DNA of 64,000 bases from Terrimesophilobacter sp036833635 (GTDB taxonomy: Bacteria > Actinomycetota > Actinomycetes > Actinomycetales > Microbacteriaceae), in NCBI GenBank assembly GCA_036833635.1, contig DAITPJ010000002.1, positions 3,063 through 67,062 of the forward strand, in the 5' to 3' direction. This document shows positions 8,354-16,953 of this stretch, one piece after another; within the stretch, counting starts at the first letter, position 1; each line of letters begins with the position of its first letter. A program made the position numbers and the translations under genes. Under the pieces are notes generated by a model. That model ran no database searches and had not been told where the DNA came from. It saw nothing but the letters and a program-made list of their open reading frames with translations.

Positions 8354-10411
8354 ACCGAGCCCCGCCTTCCCGAGCGCCCCGCGAAGGCGACCCACTTCCT
8401 GCCGCACGTCCAGGGCCTGCGCGCGGTCGCGGTCATGCTCGTCGTGCTCTACCACGTGTGGCCGGGGAGGCTCTCAGGCGGGTATGTCGGCGTCGACGTC
8501 TTCTTCGTCATCTCAGGGTTCCTCATCACGGGGCAGCTCGCTCGCGAACTCGAGCGCACCGGCCGTATCGACCTTCCGAGCTTCTGGGCCAAGCGGGCGC
8601 GCAGGCTTCTTCCGGCCTCGATCACGGTGCTCGTGTTCTGCTCGCTCGCCGTGCTCTTCCTGCTCCCCCTCTCGAGTCTCGTCGCCGAGACGAGGGAGAT
8701 CCTTGCCAGTACCTTCTACGTCGAGAACTGGCAGCTCGCCCTCGGCTCGGTCGATTATCTGGCCTCGCACGACGCGACGACCGTGCAGCACTACTGGTCC
8801 CTCTCGCTCGAGGAGCAGTTCTACCTCGTCTGGCCTCTCATGTTGCTCGGGGCGACCTGGCTCGGGGTGAAGTTCTTCGCGGCCCGCCGGTGGCTGCCGA
8901 TGATCGGCATCGTCGTCCTCGTGAGCATCGCCTCGCTCGTGGCCTCTGCGCTCTACACGGGGAGCAACCCCGCCGAGGCCTATTTCGTGACCTGGACGCG
9001 ATTCTGGGAGTTCGGGGTGGGCGCGATCCTCGCCCTCGTTCCGAGACTGCGCCCATCCGGAGCATGGTCGAGCAACCTCGTTGGGTACGCCGGTCTCGCC
9101 ATGATCCTCGCGGCCGGCTGGTTCTTCGACAGGGACACCCCGTTCCCTGGGTACACGGCGCTCCTTCCGGTCATCGGCACGGCCATGGTCATCTCGGCGG
9201 ACCGCGCGAAGCACTGGTGGGACATCGGCAGGGTCATGGGCGGTCCGCCGCAGCGGTTCGTGGGCGACATCTCCTACTCGCTCTACCTCTGGCACTGGCC
9301 GCTCATCATCATCGCGCCGTACGTTCCTGGATGGGGGCTCTCGGGCTGGAACCGTGTCGCGCTCATCGGTATCTGCTTCCTGCTCGCCTGGCTCACGAAG
9401 AAGTTCATCGAGGATCCCACTCGCAGCTGGAGGTTCTTCACGGCGCGCAGGCCGCGGTTCACGTATGCGGGGGTCATCGCACTCATGGCGGCTTCGAGCC
9501 TCTTCGTCGGGGTGGCCTGGGTCGTCGGGCAGCCGCGCTACGTGGCCGAGGCCTCAGAACTCCAGCAGATCCGCGCGGACCTTCCGGACTGCTTCGGCGC
9601 CCTCGCCGGCCCCGGATGCGAGAATCCGGAGCTCGCGAACGCCATCATTCCGAGTCCCGGCTTCGGCAACGCCGACTCCCCCGACCAGGTTGAGTGCTTC
9701 GTGCAGCTCAACGAGTCATCCGTCAAGACCTGCCACTTCGGCTCGGATGCGCCGGATGCGCCACGCGTCGCGCTCATCGGCGACAGTCACGCCTACCAAT
9801 ACATCGAGACGCTCGTCGCGCTCGCCCAGGAACGCAACTGGTCGCTCACGACCTACCTCAAGGGTGCCTGTCCGTGGACGACCGCTGACGTGAGCGGCCC
9901 GAGCCCGGCATTTGTCGACTCGTGCCGGCAGTGGCGTGCGAACCTCGCCGACGAGCTGGCCTCTGTCGCCCCATACGACGTGGTCTTCACCGCCGCGCTC
10001 GCGCACACGCCGTACGGCGTGAGCGCAACCGACCACGACGAAGCCCTGAGCGATGGCTTCGTCGAAGCGTGGAAGCAGGCCGCGGGAGCTGCCATCGTCA
10101 CGATTGTTGACAACCCGGACTTCGCCGAGGATCCGAACAAGTGCCTGCGCACGGCGTCGTCGCCCGCGGACTGCACCGAGCGGCGGTCGGAGGTGCTCGA
10201 CGATGTCGACCCCCTTGCGCTCGCCGGGGCAATGGCCGGTGCGACGGTGCTCGACTTCAGTGACGTCTACTGCGACGAGGCGGAGTGCTTCAGCGTCATC
10301 GGCGGGGCCAACGTGTACCGCGACCAGGACCACCTGACGCGGACGTTCGCGCTCACCCTCGGCCCGGCGATCGGCGACGCGATCGAGGCGGTCCTGCCGC
10401 GCACGTCCTAG
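8351..10411 (+). CDS. OafA/YrhL-type membrane O-acyltransferase with SGNH domain
   Basis: 686 residues. The N-terminal ~385 residues form an acyltransferase-3 domain of about ten membrane helices, with the early signature GLRAVAVMLVVLYHVW and VGVDVFFVISGFLIT. The C-terminal part is an extracytoplasmic SGNH hydrolase-like domain with GDSH (nucleophile about Ser479). Family members move acetyl groups across the membrane onto cell-wall polysaccharide, peptidoglycan or lipids; the acceptor here is unknown. It is transcribed with or after clpB, but a heat-shock link is not implied. Its stop TAG and the stop of the converging LLM gene share the tetramer CTAG (10408-10411). Confidence 0.85.
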   Translation: MTEPRLPERPAKATHFLPHVQGLRAVAVMLVVLYHVWPGRLSGGYVGVDVFFVISGFLITGQLARELERTGRIDLPSFWAKRARRLLPASITVLVFCSLAVLFLLPLSSLVAETREILASTFYVENWQLALGSVDYLASHDATTVQHYWSLSLEEQFYLVWPLMLLGATWLGVKFFAARRWLPMIGIVVLVSIASLVASALYTGSNPAEAYFVTWTRFWEFGVGAILALVPRLRPSGAWSSNLVGYAGLAMILAAGWFFDRDTPFPGYTALLPVIGTAMVISADRAKHWWDIGRVMGGPPQRFVGDISYSLYLWHWPLIIIAPYVPGWGLSGWNRVALIGICFLLAWLTKKFIEDPTRSWRFFTARRPRFTYAGVIALMAASSLFVGVAWVVGQPRYVAEASELQQIRADLPDCFGALAGPGCENPELANAIIPSPGFGNADSPDQVECFVQLNESSVKTCHFGSDAPDAPRVALIGDSHAYQYIETLVALAQERNWSLTTYLKGACPWTTADVSGPSPAFVDSCRQWRANLADELASVAPYDVVFTAALAHTPYGVSATDHDEALSDGFVEAWKQAAGAAIVTIVDNPDFAEDPNKCLRTASSPADCTERRSEVLDDVDPLALAGAMAGATVLDFSDVYCDEAECFSVIGGANVYRDQDHLTRTFALTLGPAIGDAIEAVLPRTS

Positions 10412-11397
10412 CCGAGCGCCGGAATGACCTCGCGCTCGAAGAGCTCGATTCCCGACCGGTCGTACGCGGCCTCAGGGAAATAGTGGATGAAGTACCCGAC
10501 GCCGAGGTCGCGCAGTACCGTGAGCCGCTCGAGGACCTGCTCCGGCGTTCCGACCCCCGGCGAGACCTCGAACTCCTTCATGTAGTCGGTCGCGCCCTCC
10601 TCGCCCAGCGAGGGGACGAGACGTGCCTTGATCGCGGCGAGCCGATCGCGCACATCGGACTCTGTCGCCCCGACCACGGTGTGCATGTTGGTCGAACGCA
10701 CGATGCGGTCGAAGTCGGTGCCGACATCCGCGCAGTGCGCGCGCAGCAGCGCGCTCTTCTCGGCGAAGACGCGGGGGTTGCCTCCTGCGAAGTTCGTGTA
10801 GTCGGCGTACTGCGCGGCGATGCGCAGGGTGACCTTCTCGCCACCGCCGGCGATCCAGATCGGGATGCCGCCTTCCTGCAGCGGGAGCGGCCGCACGATC
10901 GCGCCGTCGACCTGGTAGTGGGCGCCGTCGAGCGTCGCGGAGCCCGTCGTCCAGGCCTGCTTCATGATCTGCACGCCCTCGTCGAGGCGGGCCAGTCGCT
11001 CTCCGGCCCGCGGGAAGCCGTAGCCGTAGGCGCGCCACTCGTGCTCGTACCATCCCGCGCCGATCCCCATCTCGACCCGTCCGCCGGAGATGATGTCGAT
11101 CGTCGAGGCGACCTTGGCGAGGTAGGCGGGATTGCGGTAGCTCATGCACGTGCACATCTGGCCGAGACGGATGCGCGTCGTGGTTGCCGCGAAGGCCGAC
11201 ATGAGCGACCACGCCTCGTGCGTGGCCTCCTGGCTCGGGACGGGGACCGTGTGGAAATGGTCGTAGACCCAGATGGACTCCCACGGCCCGGCGTCGGCGT
11301 GCGCGGCGATGCTGCTCATGGCAGCCCACTGCTCCGCGGGGTCGATTCCGACGAGGTCGTGCCGCCAGCCCTGGGGCACGAACATGCCGAACCTCAT
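10408..11397 (-). CDS. LLM-class (F420-type) flavin-dependent oxidoreductase
   Basis: 329 residues with the luciferase-like TIM-barrel pattern: RFGMFVPQGW at the start, STIDIISGGRVEMGIGAGW in the middle, and IPIWIAGGGEKVTLRIAAQYADYTNF near the cofactor site. Such actinobacterial enzymes usually use coenzyme F420; the substrate cannot be predicted. The ATG at 11395-11397 overlaps the threonine aldolase stop by four bases (ATGA), so the two genes are translationally coupled. A longer upstream frame runs into the aldolase gene and was not used. Confidence 0.82.
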   Translation of the reverse strand: MRFGMFVPQGWRHDLVGIDPAEQWAAMSSIAAHADAGPWESIWVYDHFHTVPVPSQEATHEAWSLMSAFAATTTRIRLGQMCTCMSYRNPAYLAKVASTIDIISGGRVEMGIGAGWYEHEWRAYGYGFPRAGERLARLDEGVQIMKQAWTTGSATLDGAHYQVDGAIVRPLPLQEGGIPIWIAGGGEKVTLRIAAQYADYTNFAGGNPRVFAEKSALLRAHCADVGTDFDRIVRSTNMHTVVGATESDVRDRLAAIKARLVPSLGEEGATDYMKEFEVSPGVGTPEQVLERLTVLRDLGVGYFIHYFPEAAYDRSGIELFEREVIPALG

Positions 11398-12461
11398 GGC
11401 GCGAGCTCCTTCGCGATCGCCGCGACGAAGGTGTCGACATCCGATTCGGTCGTGTCGAACGAGCACATCCAGCGCACTTCGCCCGCCGCAGCGTTCCAGT
11501 CGTAGAAGCGGAAGACCGTGCGCAGCCGGTCGGCGACCCCTGGCGGCAGCACCGCGAAGACCGCGTTCGCCTGGGTCGGCTGGGAGAAGGAGAGGCCGAC
11601 GATCGATCCGTCCGAGATGCGGTCCTCGAGCGAGCGCCGGAGGTGTGCCGCCATGGCGTTCGCGTGGTTCGCGGAACGCAGCCACAGGTCGTCCTCGAGC
11701 AGGGCGAGGAACTGGGCGGAGACGAACCGCATCTTCGAGGCGAGCTGCATGTTGAGCTTGCGGAGATAGAGAAGCCCGTCGACGGCATCCGGATTCAGTA
11801 CGACGATCGCCTCGCCGTAGAGCATGCCGTTCTTGGTGCCCCCGAAGCTCAGGACGTCAACGCCGGCGTCCGTGGTGAGTTCGCGGAGCGAGACCCCGAG
11901 CGCGGCGGCCGCATTCGCGAGGCGGGCGCCGTCGAGATGCACCGTCATGCCCTTCGCGTGCGCGTGCCCGGTGATGGCCTTGAGCTCCGCGAGCGAGTAG
12001 AGGGTTCCGAGCTCCGTGGACTGCGTGATGCTCACGGCGAGCGGCTGGGCGCGGTGCTCGTCACCCCAGCCCCACGCCTCCTGGTCGATGAGGTCCGGCG
12101 TGAGCTTGCCATCCGGGGTCGAGACGGTAAGGAGCTTGAGACCGCTCACGCGCTCAGGGGCCCCGTTCTCGTCGGTGTGGATGTGCGCCGTCGCGCTCGA
12201 GACGACCGCGCCCCAGCGCGGCAGCATGCCGGTCAGCGCTGTGACGTTCGCGCCGGTGCCGTTGAAGACCGGGAACACCTCGGCACGTTCGCCGAAGAGT
12301 TCGCGGACCCGCTCCTCGAGCGCGTGGGTGTAGACATCCTCGCCGTACGAGATCTGGTGGCCATCATTGGCGTCGGAGATGGCCTGGAGGATCTCGGGGT
12401 GGGCGCCGGCATAGTTGTCGCTCGCGAACCCGCGAGCGTTCGGATCATGAAGTCGAGTCAC
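11394..12461 (-). CDS. ltaE: Low-specificity L-threonine aldolase
   Basis: 355-residue fold-type I PLP enzyme that splits threonine or allo-threonine into glycine and acetaldehyde. Seen: FASDNYAGAHPEI at the N-terminus, HLDGAR (residues 175-180) contacting PLP, and FGGTKNG with the Schiff-base lysine at about K210. The GTG at 12459-12461 is chosen because homologues begin just before the FASDN motif; CAGACT lies six bases upstream on the minus strand, a weak leaderless -10. An upstream extension has no family-like sequence. It is coupled to the LLM oxidoreductase downstream, an unusual pair whose shared role is not evident. Confidence 0.88.
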   Translation of the reverse strand: MTRLHDPNARGFASDNYAGAHPEILQAISDANDGHQISYGEDVYTHALEERVRELFGERAEVFPVFNGTGANVTALTGMLPRWGAVVSSATAHIHTDENGAPERVSGLKLLTVSTPDGKLTPDLIDQEAWGWGDEHRAQPLAVSITQSTELGTLYSLAELKAITGHAHAKGMTVHLDGARLANAAAALGVSLRELTTDAGVDVLSFGGTKNGMLYGEAIVVLNPDAVDGLLYLRKLNMQLASKMRFVSAQFLALLEDDLWLRSANHANAMAAHLRRSLEDRISDGSIVGLSFSQPTQANAVFAVLPPGVADRLRTVFRFYDWNAAAGEVRWMCSFDTTESDVDTFVAAIAKELAP

Positions 12462-12492
12462 GGGTTCAGTCTGCCATTGCTTGCAGCAGACC

Positions 12493-13584
12493 TCAGCGCG
12501 CCATGGCTTCGGAGAGCTTGACGCGGCCGCCGGTGCGCAGGAGGGCGTTGGAGTAGATGCGGGCACCGATCGCGATCACGAGGGTCGTCGTCGCGAGCAG
12601 GACGGCGAGCGAGAGGAACGGCTCCCACCAGGCGATCTCGCCGAGGAAGACGCGCATCGGCATCCCGACCGGTGCCGAGAACGGCACGTACGACATGATG
12701 CCGAGCACGAGCGGGTTGTCGTTGAAGGCGATCACGAGGATGTACGGGAGCATGACGAGGATCATGACCGGCGAGGTCGCGCTGCCGACATCCTCCTGGC
12801 GGGACACGAGCGATGCAGTCGCCGCGTAGAGCGCCGCGATCATGACGAACCCGAAGACGAAGAACACCACGAACCAGGCGATGGATGGCCCGAAGCTCGC
12901 CAGGAGGTCGCCCTGGCCCGTCGCGCTCAGGCCGATGGCCGCGAGCGAGGCGATCGCCGCGATCTGCGCGAAAGCAAGGAGGCTGTTGCCCAGGACTTTT
13001 CCCGCCATGAGAGCGCGCACCGAGATCGTCGACATGAGGATCTCGACGATCCTGGTCTGCTTTTCCTCGACGACGCTCTGCGCAATCGTCGTCCCGAAGG
13101 TCATGGCCGACATGAAGAACACGATGCCGAACGCGATCGCCGCGAAGTACGCGAGGAGAGGGTTGATGGCGCTCGGATCGAGCAGTTCAACGGCGGGCGG
13201 CGAGCTCAGCGCGACGACGAGCTCCTGCGGAACCGAGTCGAGCGCGATGATCTCGACCCCCGTCGGGGCCTTCGGGTCTGGTACGAGCGCGGCTTCGACA
13301 GTGCCATCGCTCACGAGCCGCTTCGCAGCCTCGACCGTGTCGACCTTTGTCAGCTTGAGGTCCGGAAGCTGCTCCGCGACGGCGATGGCGCTTCCCGTGG
13401 CCGCGACGTCCATCTTGGATGACGTACTTCCGAGGATGCCGCCTACGAGCACGGACCCCAGCACGGCGAGCATGAGGATGCCGGTCGAGATGAGGAAGGC
13501 CTTGCTCCGGAGCTTCATCTTGATCTCGCGCTCGGCGACGAGCCAGGTGCTCCCCGCAAAACCGGGGTTGCGGTAGTCGTTCAC
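12493..13584 (-). CDS. ABC-2 type exporter permease (NatB-like)
   Basis: 363 residues. It has one N-terminal helix (about residues 28-50), a large external loop of roughly 120 residues, then five or six helices in the C-terminal half: the NatB/ABC-2 layout. The N-terminal STWLVAEREIKMKLRSKAF is typical. It pairs with the ATPase gene, whose stop it overlaps by four bases. NatAB systems export sodium or drugs; the substrate here is unknown. Confidence 0.82.
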   Translation of the reverse strand: MNDYRNPGFAGSTWLVAEREIKMKLRSKAFLISTGILMLAVLGSVLVGGILGSTSSKMDVAATGSAIAVAEQLPDLKLTKVDTVEAAKRLVSDGTVEAALVPDPKAPTGVEIIALDSVPQELVVALSSPPAVELLDPSAINPLLAYFAAIAFGIVFFMSAMTFGTTIAQSVVEEKQTRIVEILMSTISVRALMAGKVLGNSLLAFAQIAAIASLAAIGLSATGQGDLLASFGPSIAWFVVFFVFGFVMIAALYAATASLVSRQEDVGSATSPVMILVMLPYILVIAFNDNPLVLGIMSYVPFSAPVGMPMRVFLGEIAWWEPFLSLAVLLATTTLVIAIGARIYSNALLRTGGRVKLSEAMAR

Positions 13585-14462
13585 TGGATGACCTCCCGAA
13601 AAATCTGGGCGAGCGATGGCTCCTGTGGCGCGAATCGCAGGACCGGACCCCGCTCAAGGGCGGCGCGGAGAACCGACTGGGCGGCGTCCGGTGTCGCACT
13701 GAAGACCGACCGGCCGCCGTCGAGACTCACGACCTCGATCGCCCCTGCGTCGCGGACCCACTCTGCGGTGCCCTGCACCTCGAGCTCGTACCGCGATCCG
13801 CCGAAGTCCGAGCGGAGCTTCTCGCGAGACCCTGATGCCCGGATACTCCCGTCGGAGATGACGACGAGGTCGTCGCACAACCGCTCGACGATGTCGAGCT
13901 GATGCGAGGAGAACAGCACAGGCACGCCGTCGGCCGCGCGATCCTTGAGGACGCCCTGGACGGTTTCGACGGCGATCGGGTCGAGTCCGGAGAACGGTTC
14001 GTCGAGCACGAGGATCTCGGGATCGTGAACGAGCGCAGCCGCGATCTGGGCGCGCTGCTGGTTGCCGAGCGAGAGGGCCTCGACCGGGGTGTTGGCACGT
14101 TCCTCGAGGCCGAGTCGCTCGAGCAGCTGCGTGGTGTTCTTCTGTGCAGCGGCCGGGGCGAGGCCGTGGAGCCGCGCGAGGTAGATGATCTGTTCGGCGA
14201 CCTTCATCTTGGGATACAGGCCGCGTTCCTCCGGCATGTAGCCGAAACGCCGCCGGTCAGAATCCCCGAGCGTCGTTCCGTCGAGGGTCACCGTGCCGGA
14301 ATCCGCAGAGAGCACCCCAAGGATGATCCGCATCGTCGTGGTCTTGCCTGCACCGTTGGCGCCGACGAATCCGGTCATCCGGCCGCGGCCGACGGTAAAG
14401 CTCACATCTCGGAGGACCCGCTTCGAACCGAACGAGCGGTTGACGTTCTCTACCTGAAGCAC
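13581..14462 (-). CDS. ABC exporter ATP-binding protein (NatA-like)
   Basis: 293 residues. Walker A GANGAGKT at residues 34-41, signature LSLGNQQR, Walker B ILVLDEP with PFSGLDP, and the switch SSHQLDIVERL. The C-terminal ~70 residues are the extra domain seen in ABC-2 ATPases. It energises the permease encoded directly downstream. The start is a GTG at 14460-14462; TAGGGT lies six bases upstream, so the message is probably leaderless. The -35 region falls in one arm of a 14-bp inverted repeat. Confidence 0.88.
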   Translation of the reverse strand: MLQVENVNRSFGSKRVLRDVSFTVGRGRMTGFVGANGAGKTTTMRIILGVLSADSGTVTLDGTTLGDSDRRRFGYMPEERGLYPKMKVAEQIIYLARLHGLAPAAAQKNTTQLLERLGLEERANTPVEALSLGNQQRAQIAAALVHDPEILVLDEPFSGLDPIAVETVQGVLKDRAADGVPVLFSSHQLDIVERLCDDLVVISDGSIRASGSREKLRSDFGGSRYELEVQGTAEWVRDAGAIEVVSLDGGRSVFSATPDAAQSVLRAALERGPVLRFAPQEPSLAQIFREVIQ

Positions 14463-14474
14463 CCGTCAACCCTA
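14460..14474 (-). promoter_or_regulatory. Leaderless promoter -10 box of the NatAB operon
   Basis: TAGGGT (14474-14469 on the minus strand) is followed by six bases and the GTG start, leaving no room for a ribosome binding site. Confidence 0.55.
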
Positions 14475-14482
14475 AAACCGCG

Positions 14483-14544
14483 CCGCGAGACCGCAAAATC
14501 CGCGCCAGAACGCACCGTTTGGAGCGAACCTTGCGGTCTCGCGG
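14483..14544. repeat. 14-bp perfect inverted repeat between the DUF6421-like gene and natA
   Basis: CCGCGAGACCGCAA at 14483-14496 is the exact reverse complement of 14531-14544, with a 34-base centre. It may end transcription of the upstream gene, whose stop is at 14551. It also covers the -35 region of the natA promoter. No T-run follows either arm. Confidence 0.6.
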
Positions 14545-14550
14545 GAGTGG

Positions 14551-15930
14551 TCAGTCGGAGGTTCCGGTGATGCCGGCGGTCGATTCGATGACGGCGGTCA
14601 TCTTGCGCGAGAGCGCCTCGTAGAACATTGAGAGCGGAAACTCGTCATCCATGACCGCGTTCGTGAGGTCCTTCGGGAGGCCGTCGAGCGGGATATCGCG
14701 GATCACCCACTTCGACGCCGGATGAGGCGCGAGCGTCCCCGACACGAGGTCGTATGCCGCGAGCCAGTGCGCGACCTTGGGTCGATCGATCGAGCGCCAG
14801 TACAGGTCGCCGATCGCGTCGCCGAGAGCGTTGACGACATCCGGCACCTCGTCCCAGTCGATGCTGAGCGTCGTGTCGGTCCAGTGCAGCACGTGGTGCT
14901 GGTGCATCCACGCGAAGAGCAGCTGGCCGCCGAGGCCGTCGTAGTTGCGCACGCGGTTGCCGGTGAGGGCGAACCGGAAGATGCGGTCGAAGATGACGGT
15001 GTACTGCACGAGCTTCGCGTGCTTGCGCGTCACGGCATCCGTGTCATCGGAGCGCACCAGGCGCACCGACTCGCGGAACGCCGTAAGGTCGCAGCGGAGT
15101 TCTTCGAGCGAGTAGAGGAAGTACGGCATCCGCTGCTTGATCATGAACGGGTCGAACGGCAGGTCGCCGCGCATGTGGGTGCGGTCGTGGATGAGGTCCC
15201 ACATGACGAAGGTCTCCTCGGCGAGGCGCTGGTCCTCGAGGAGTTCTGCGGCATCATCCGGAAGGTGGAGGCCGGTGATCTCGGATGCCGCCTTCACAAC
15301 CCTGCGGAAGCGCGCGGCCTCGCGGTCGGCGAAGATCGCGCCCCAGGTGAACTTCGGAGTCTCCCGAACGGCGACCGTCTCGGGGAAGAGCACGGCCGCA
15401 TTCGTGTCATAGCCCGCCGTGAAGTCGAGGAAGCGGATCGGCACGAAGAGCTTGTTGGAGTATTCGCCGGCCTCGAGCTCGGCGACGAACTCGGGCCAGA
15501 CGACCTCGATGAGCACGGCCTCGACGAGCCGATCGCTGCTGCCGTTCTGCGTGTACATGGGGAAGACCACGAGGTGCCGGACGCCGTCGGCGCGGTGCAA
15601 CTCCGGCCGGAACGCGACGAGCGAGTCGTAGAAGTCCGGAACCCCGAAGCCCTCCTTCGCCCAGCGCTCGAAGTCCGCGACGAGCGCCGTGAGGTACTCG
15701 TGGTCGTGCGGGAAGAGGGGTGCGAGCTCGTCGATCGACTGCGTCATGGTCACGACGAACTTGCGCGCCTTCGCGTGGTCGGCGGACTTGGGGATGCTGC
15801 CGTCCTGCACCTGGAGCGGGCGGATGCCGGTGGCCGCGGCCTTGAGGGCGAGCCAGGACGGGTTCGCTGCGACATCCTCGACAACCTCGGGTTCGCCAAT
15901 GATGGACTTCTCGTGCATGAGTTGTGACAT
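14551..15930 (-). CDS. DUF6421-like protein of unknown function
   Basis: 459 residues, soluble, no signal peptide. I recognise the overall pattern as that of actinobacterial proteins listed as DUF6421, from memory only. Features are an aromatic- and acid-rich sequence with conserved-looking stretches ETFVMWDLIHDRTHMRGDLPF and LLFAWMHQHHVLHW. The His/Asp/Glu clusters (HDRTHMRGD, HQHHVLHW) could bind metal, which is inference. A GGGAGG sequence lies eight bases before ATG 15928-15930, so this gene has a conventional leader. No operon partner; the flanking genes give no functional clue. Confidence 0.55.
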   Translation of the reverse strand: MSQLMHEKSIIGEPEVVEDVAANPSWLALKAAATGIRPLQVQDGSIPKSADHAKARKFVVTMTQSIDELAPLFPHDHEYLTALVADFERWAKEGFGVPDFYDSLVAFRPELHRADGVRHLVVFPMYTQNGSSDRLVEAVLIEVVWPEFVAELEAGEYSNKLFVPIRFLDFTAGYDTNAAVLFPETVAVRETPKFTWGAIFADREAARFRRVVKAASEITGLHLPDDAAELLEDQRLAEETFVMWDLIHDRTHMRGDLPFDPFMIKQRMPYFLYSLEELRCDLTAFRESVRLVRSDDTDAVTRKHAKLVQYTVIFDRIFRFALTGNRVRNYDGLGGQLLFAWMHQHHVLHWTDTTLSIDWDEVPDVVNALGDAIGDLYWRSIDRPKVAHWLAAYDLVSGTLAPHPASKWVIRDIPLDGLPKDLTNAVMDDEFPLSMFYEALSRKMTAVIESTAGITGTSD

Positions 15931-16080
15931 GGTTCGACCTCCCGTCGTCGTGGTTGGGGAAAACTGCGGTGCTCCAAGGCTAGCCGCGCCGCAGGGGCTT
16001 TTGGTTGTGGAATTCTGCGAATTGCTGCGCCGGCGCGAGCGCAGGTGTCGATTCCTGCACCGGTTTCGCTGGTTTGCTGC

Positions 16081-16896
16081 TCAGAGGCCGTGCTCGCCGA
16101 GCCAGGCGAGGAGGACCCTTTCGAACTCCGCGGGCTGCTCGACGCTCGGAATGTGGGCCGAGTCTGGAAAGCGGCATCCATCGGCGCGCGGAATCGTCGT
16201 CAGGAGGTACTCGTACTGTGCGAGCGCCGGCGAGACGTCGTGATCTCCAACGATGATGAGTGCCGGCACAGCGATGTCGACGACGCGGTCGTAGGCGGGC
16301 GGCTCGAGCGGGACCGGCGTCGGGTCCTCCCCCTCGTGGCGCACGTTGGCGGCATTGAGGGCATAGGCGGTCGCGACGAATTCGGGGTCGAGGTCGGCGG
16401 CCACCCGGTTCGGACCGAAGTCCCACAGTTCGACCTCGCGCCGCGCGAGTTCGTCCCAGTCCTTCGCCTCGTCGAGCGCATCCAGCTCATCGAACAGTTC
16501 GTCCTCGCGCGCGGTGAGCTCGATCTCGGGGAACCCGCTCGGACCCGATCCGATCGTGACGAGCCCGCTGACCCGGTCCGGGTGCGCGACGGCCAGATCG
16601 ATCGCGATCGAGCCGCCGCGGGAGCATCCGATGACCGTCGCCCGAGCGATGCCGAGATGATCGAGAAGGTCGAGCGCGTCCTGGCGGTTCGAGAACGCGA
16701 CGTTCTCGGTCTCGGTCTCGCCGAAGCCGCGAGTGTCGAACCGGATGACGAAGTGCTCGGCCGCCAGCGCGGCGACCTGCGGGTCCCACATGCGCAGAGT
16801 GGCGATGCCGGCATGGATGAGGAGTAGCGGTGGCGCGGAGATGTGGCCGTCGGTCTCGTAGTAGAGCGACGCCCCGTTCACCTCGAGGTGCGGCAT
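16081..16896 (-). CDS. Alpha/beta-fold hydrolase
   Basis: 271 residues. Canonical alpha/beta hydrolase: the oxyanion region LLIHAGIAT, nucleophile elbow GCSRGG (Ser92), acid in IIVGDHDVSP and the histidine in DSAHIPSVEQP. Close in type to 3-oxoadipate enol-lactonase or haloperoxidase-like esterases, but the substrate is not predictable. ATG 16894-16896 with TAGCGT six bases upstream suggests a leaderless transcript. The 150 bp between this gene and the DUF6421-like gene contain nothing else recognisable. Confidence 0.8.
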   Translation of the reverse strand: MPHLEVNGASLYYETDGHISAPPLLLIHAGIATLRMWDPQVAALAAEHFVIRFDTRGFGETETENVAFSNRQDALDLLDHLGIARATVIGCSRGGSIAIDLAVAHPDRVSGLVTIGSGPSGFPEIELTAREDELFDELDALDEAKDWDELARREVELWDFGPNRVAADLDPEFVATAYALNAANVRHEGEDPTPVPLEPPAYDRVVDIAVPALIIVGDHDVSPALAQYEYLLTTIPRADGCRFPDSAHIPSVEQPAEFERVLLAWLGEHGL

Positions 16897-16908
16897 GCCC
16901 CAACGCTA
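16894..16908 (-). promoter_or_regulatory. Leaderless -10 box of the hydrolase gene
   Basis: TAGCGT followed by six bases and ATG, minus strand. Confidence 0.5.
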
Positions 16909-16953
16909 CGCGACCGAGCTGCTGCGGCCAAGGGTCCGCTGCAGGATGCTTCC

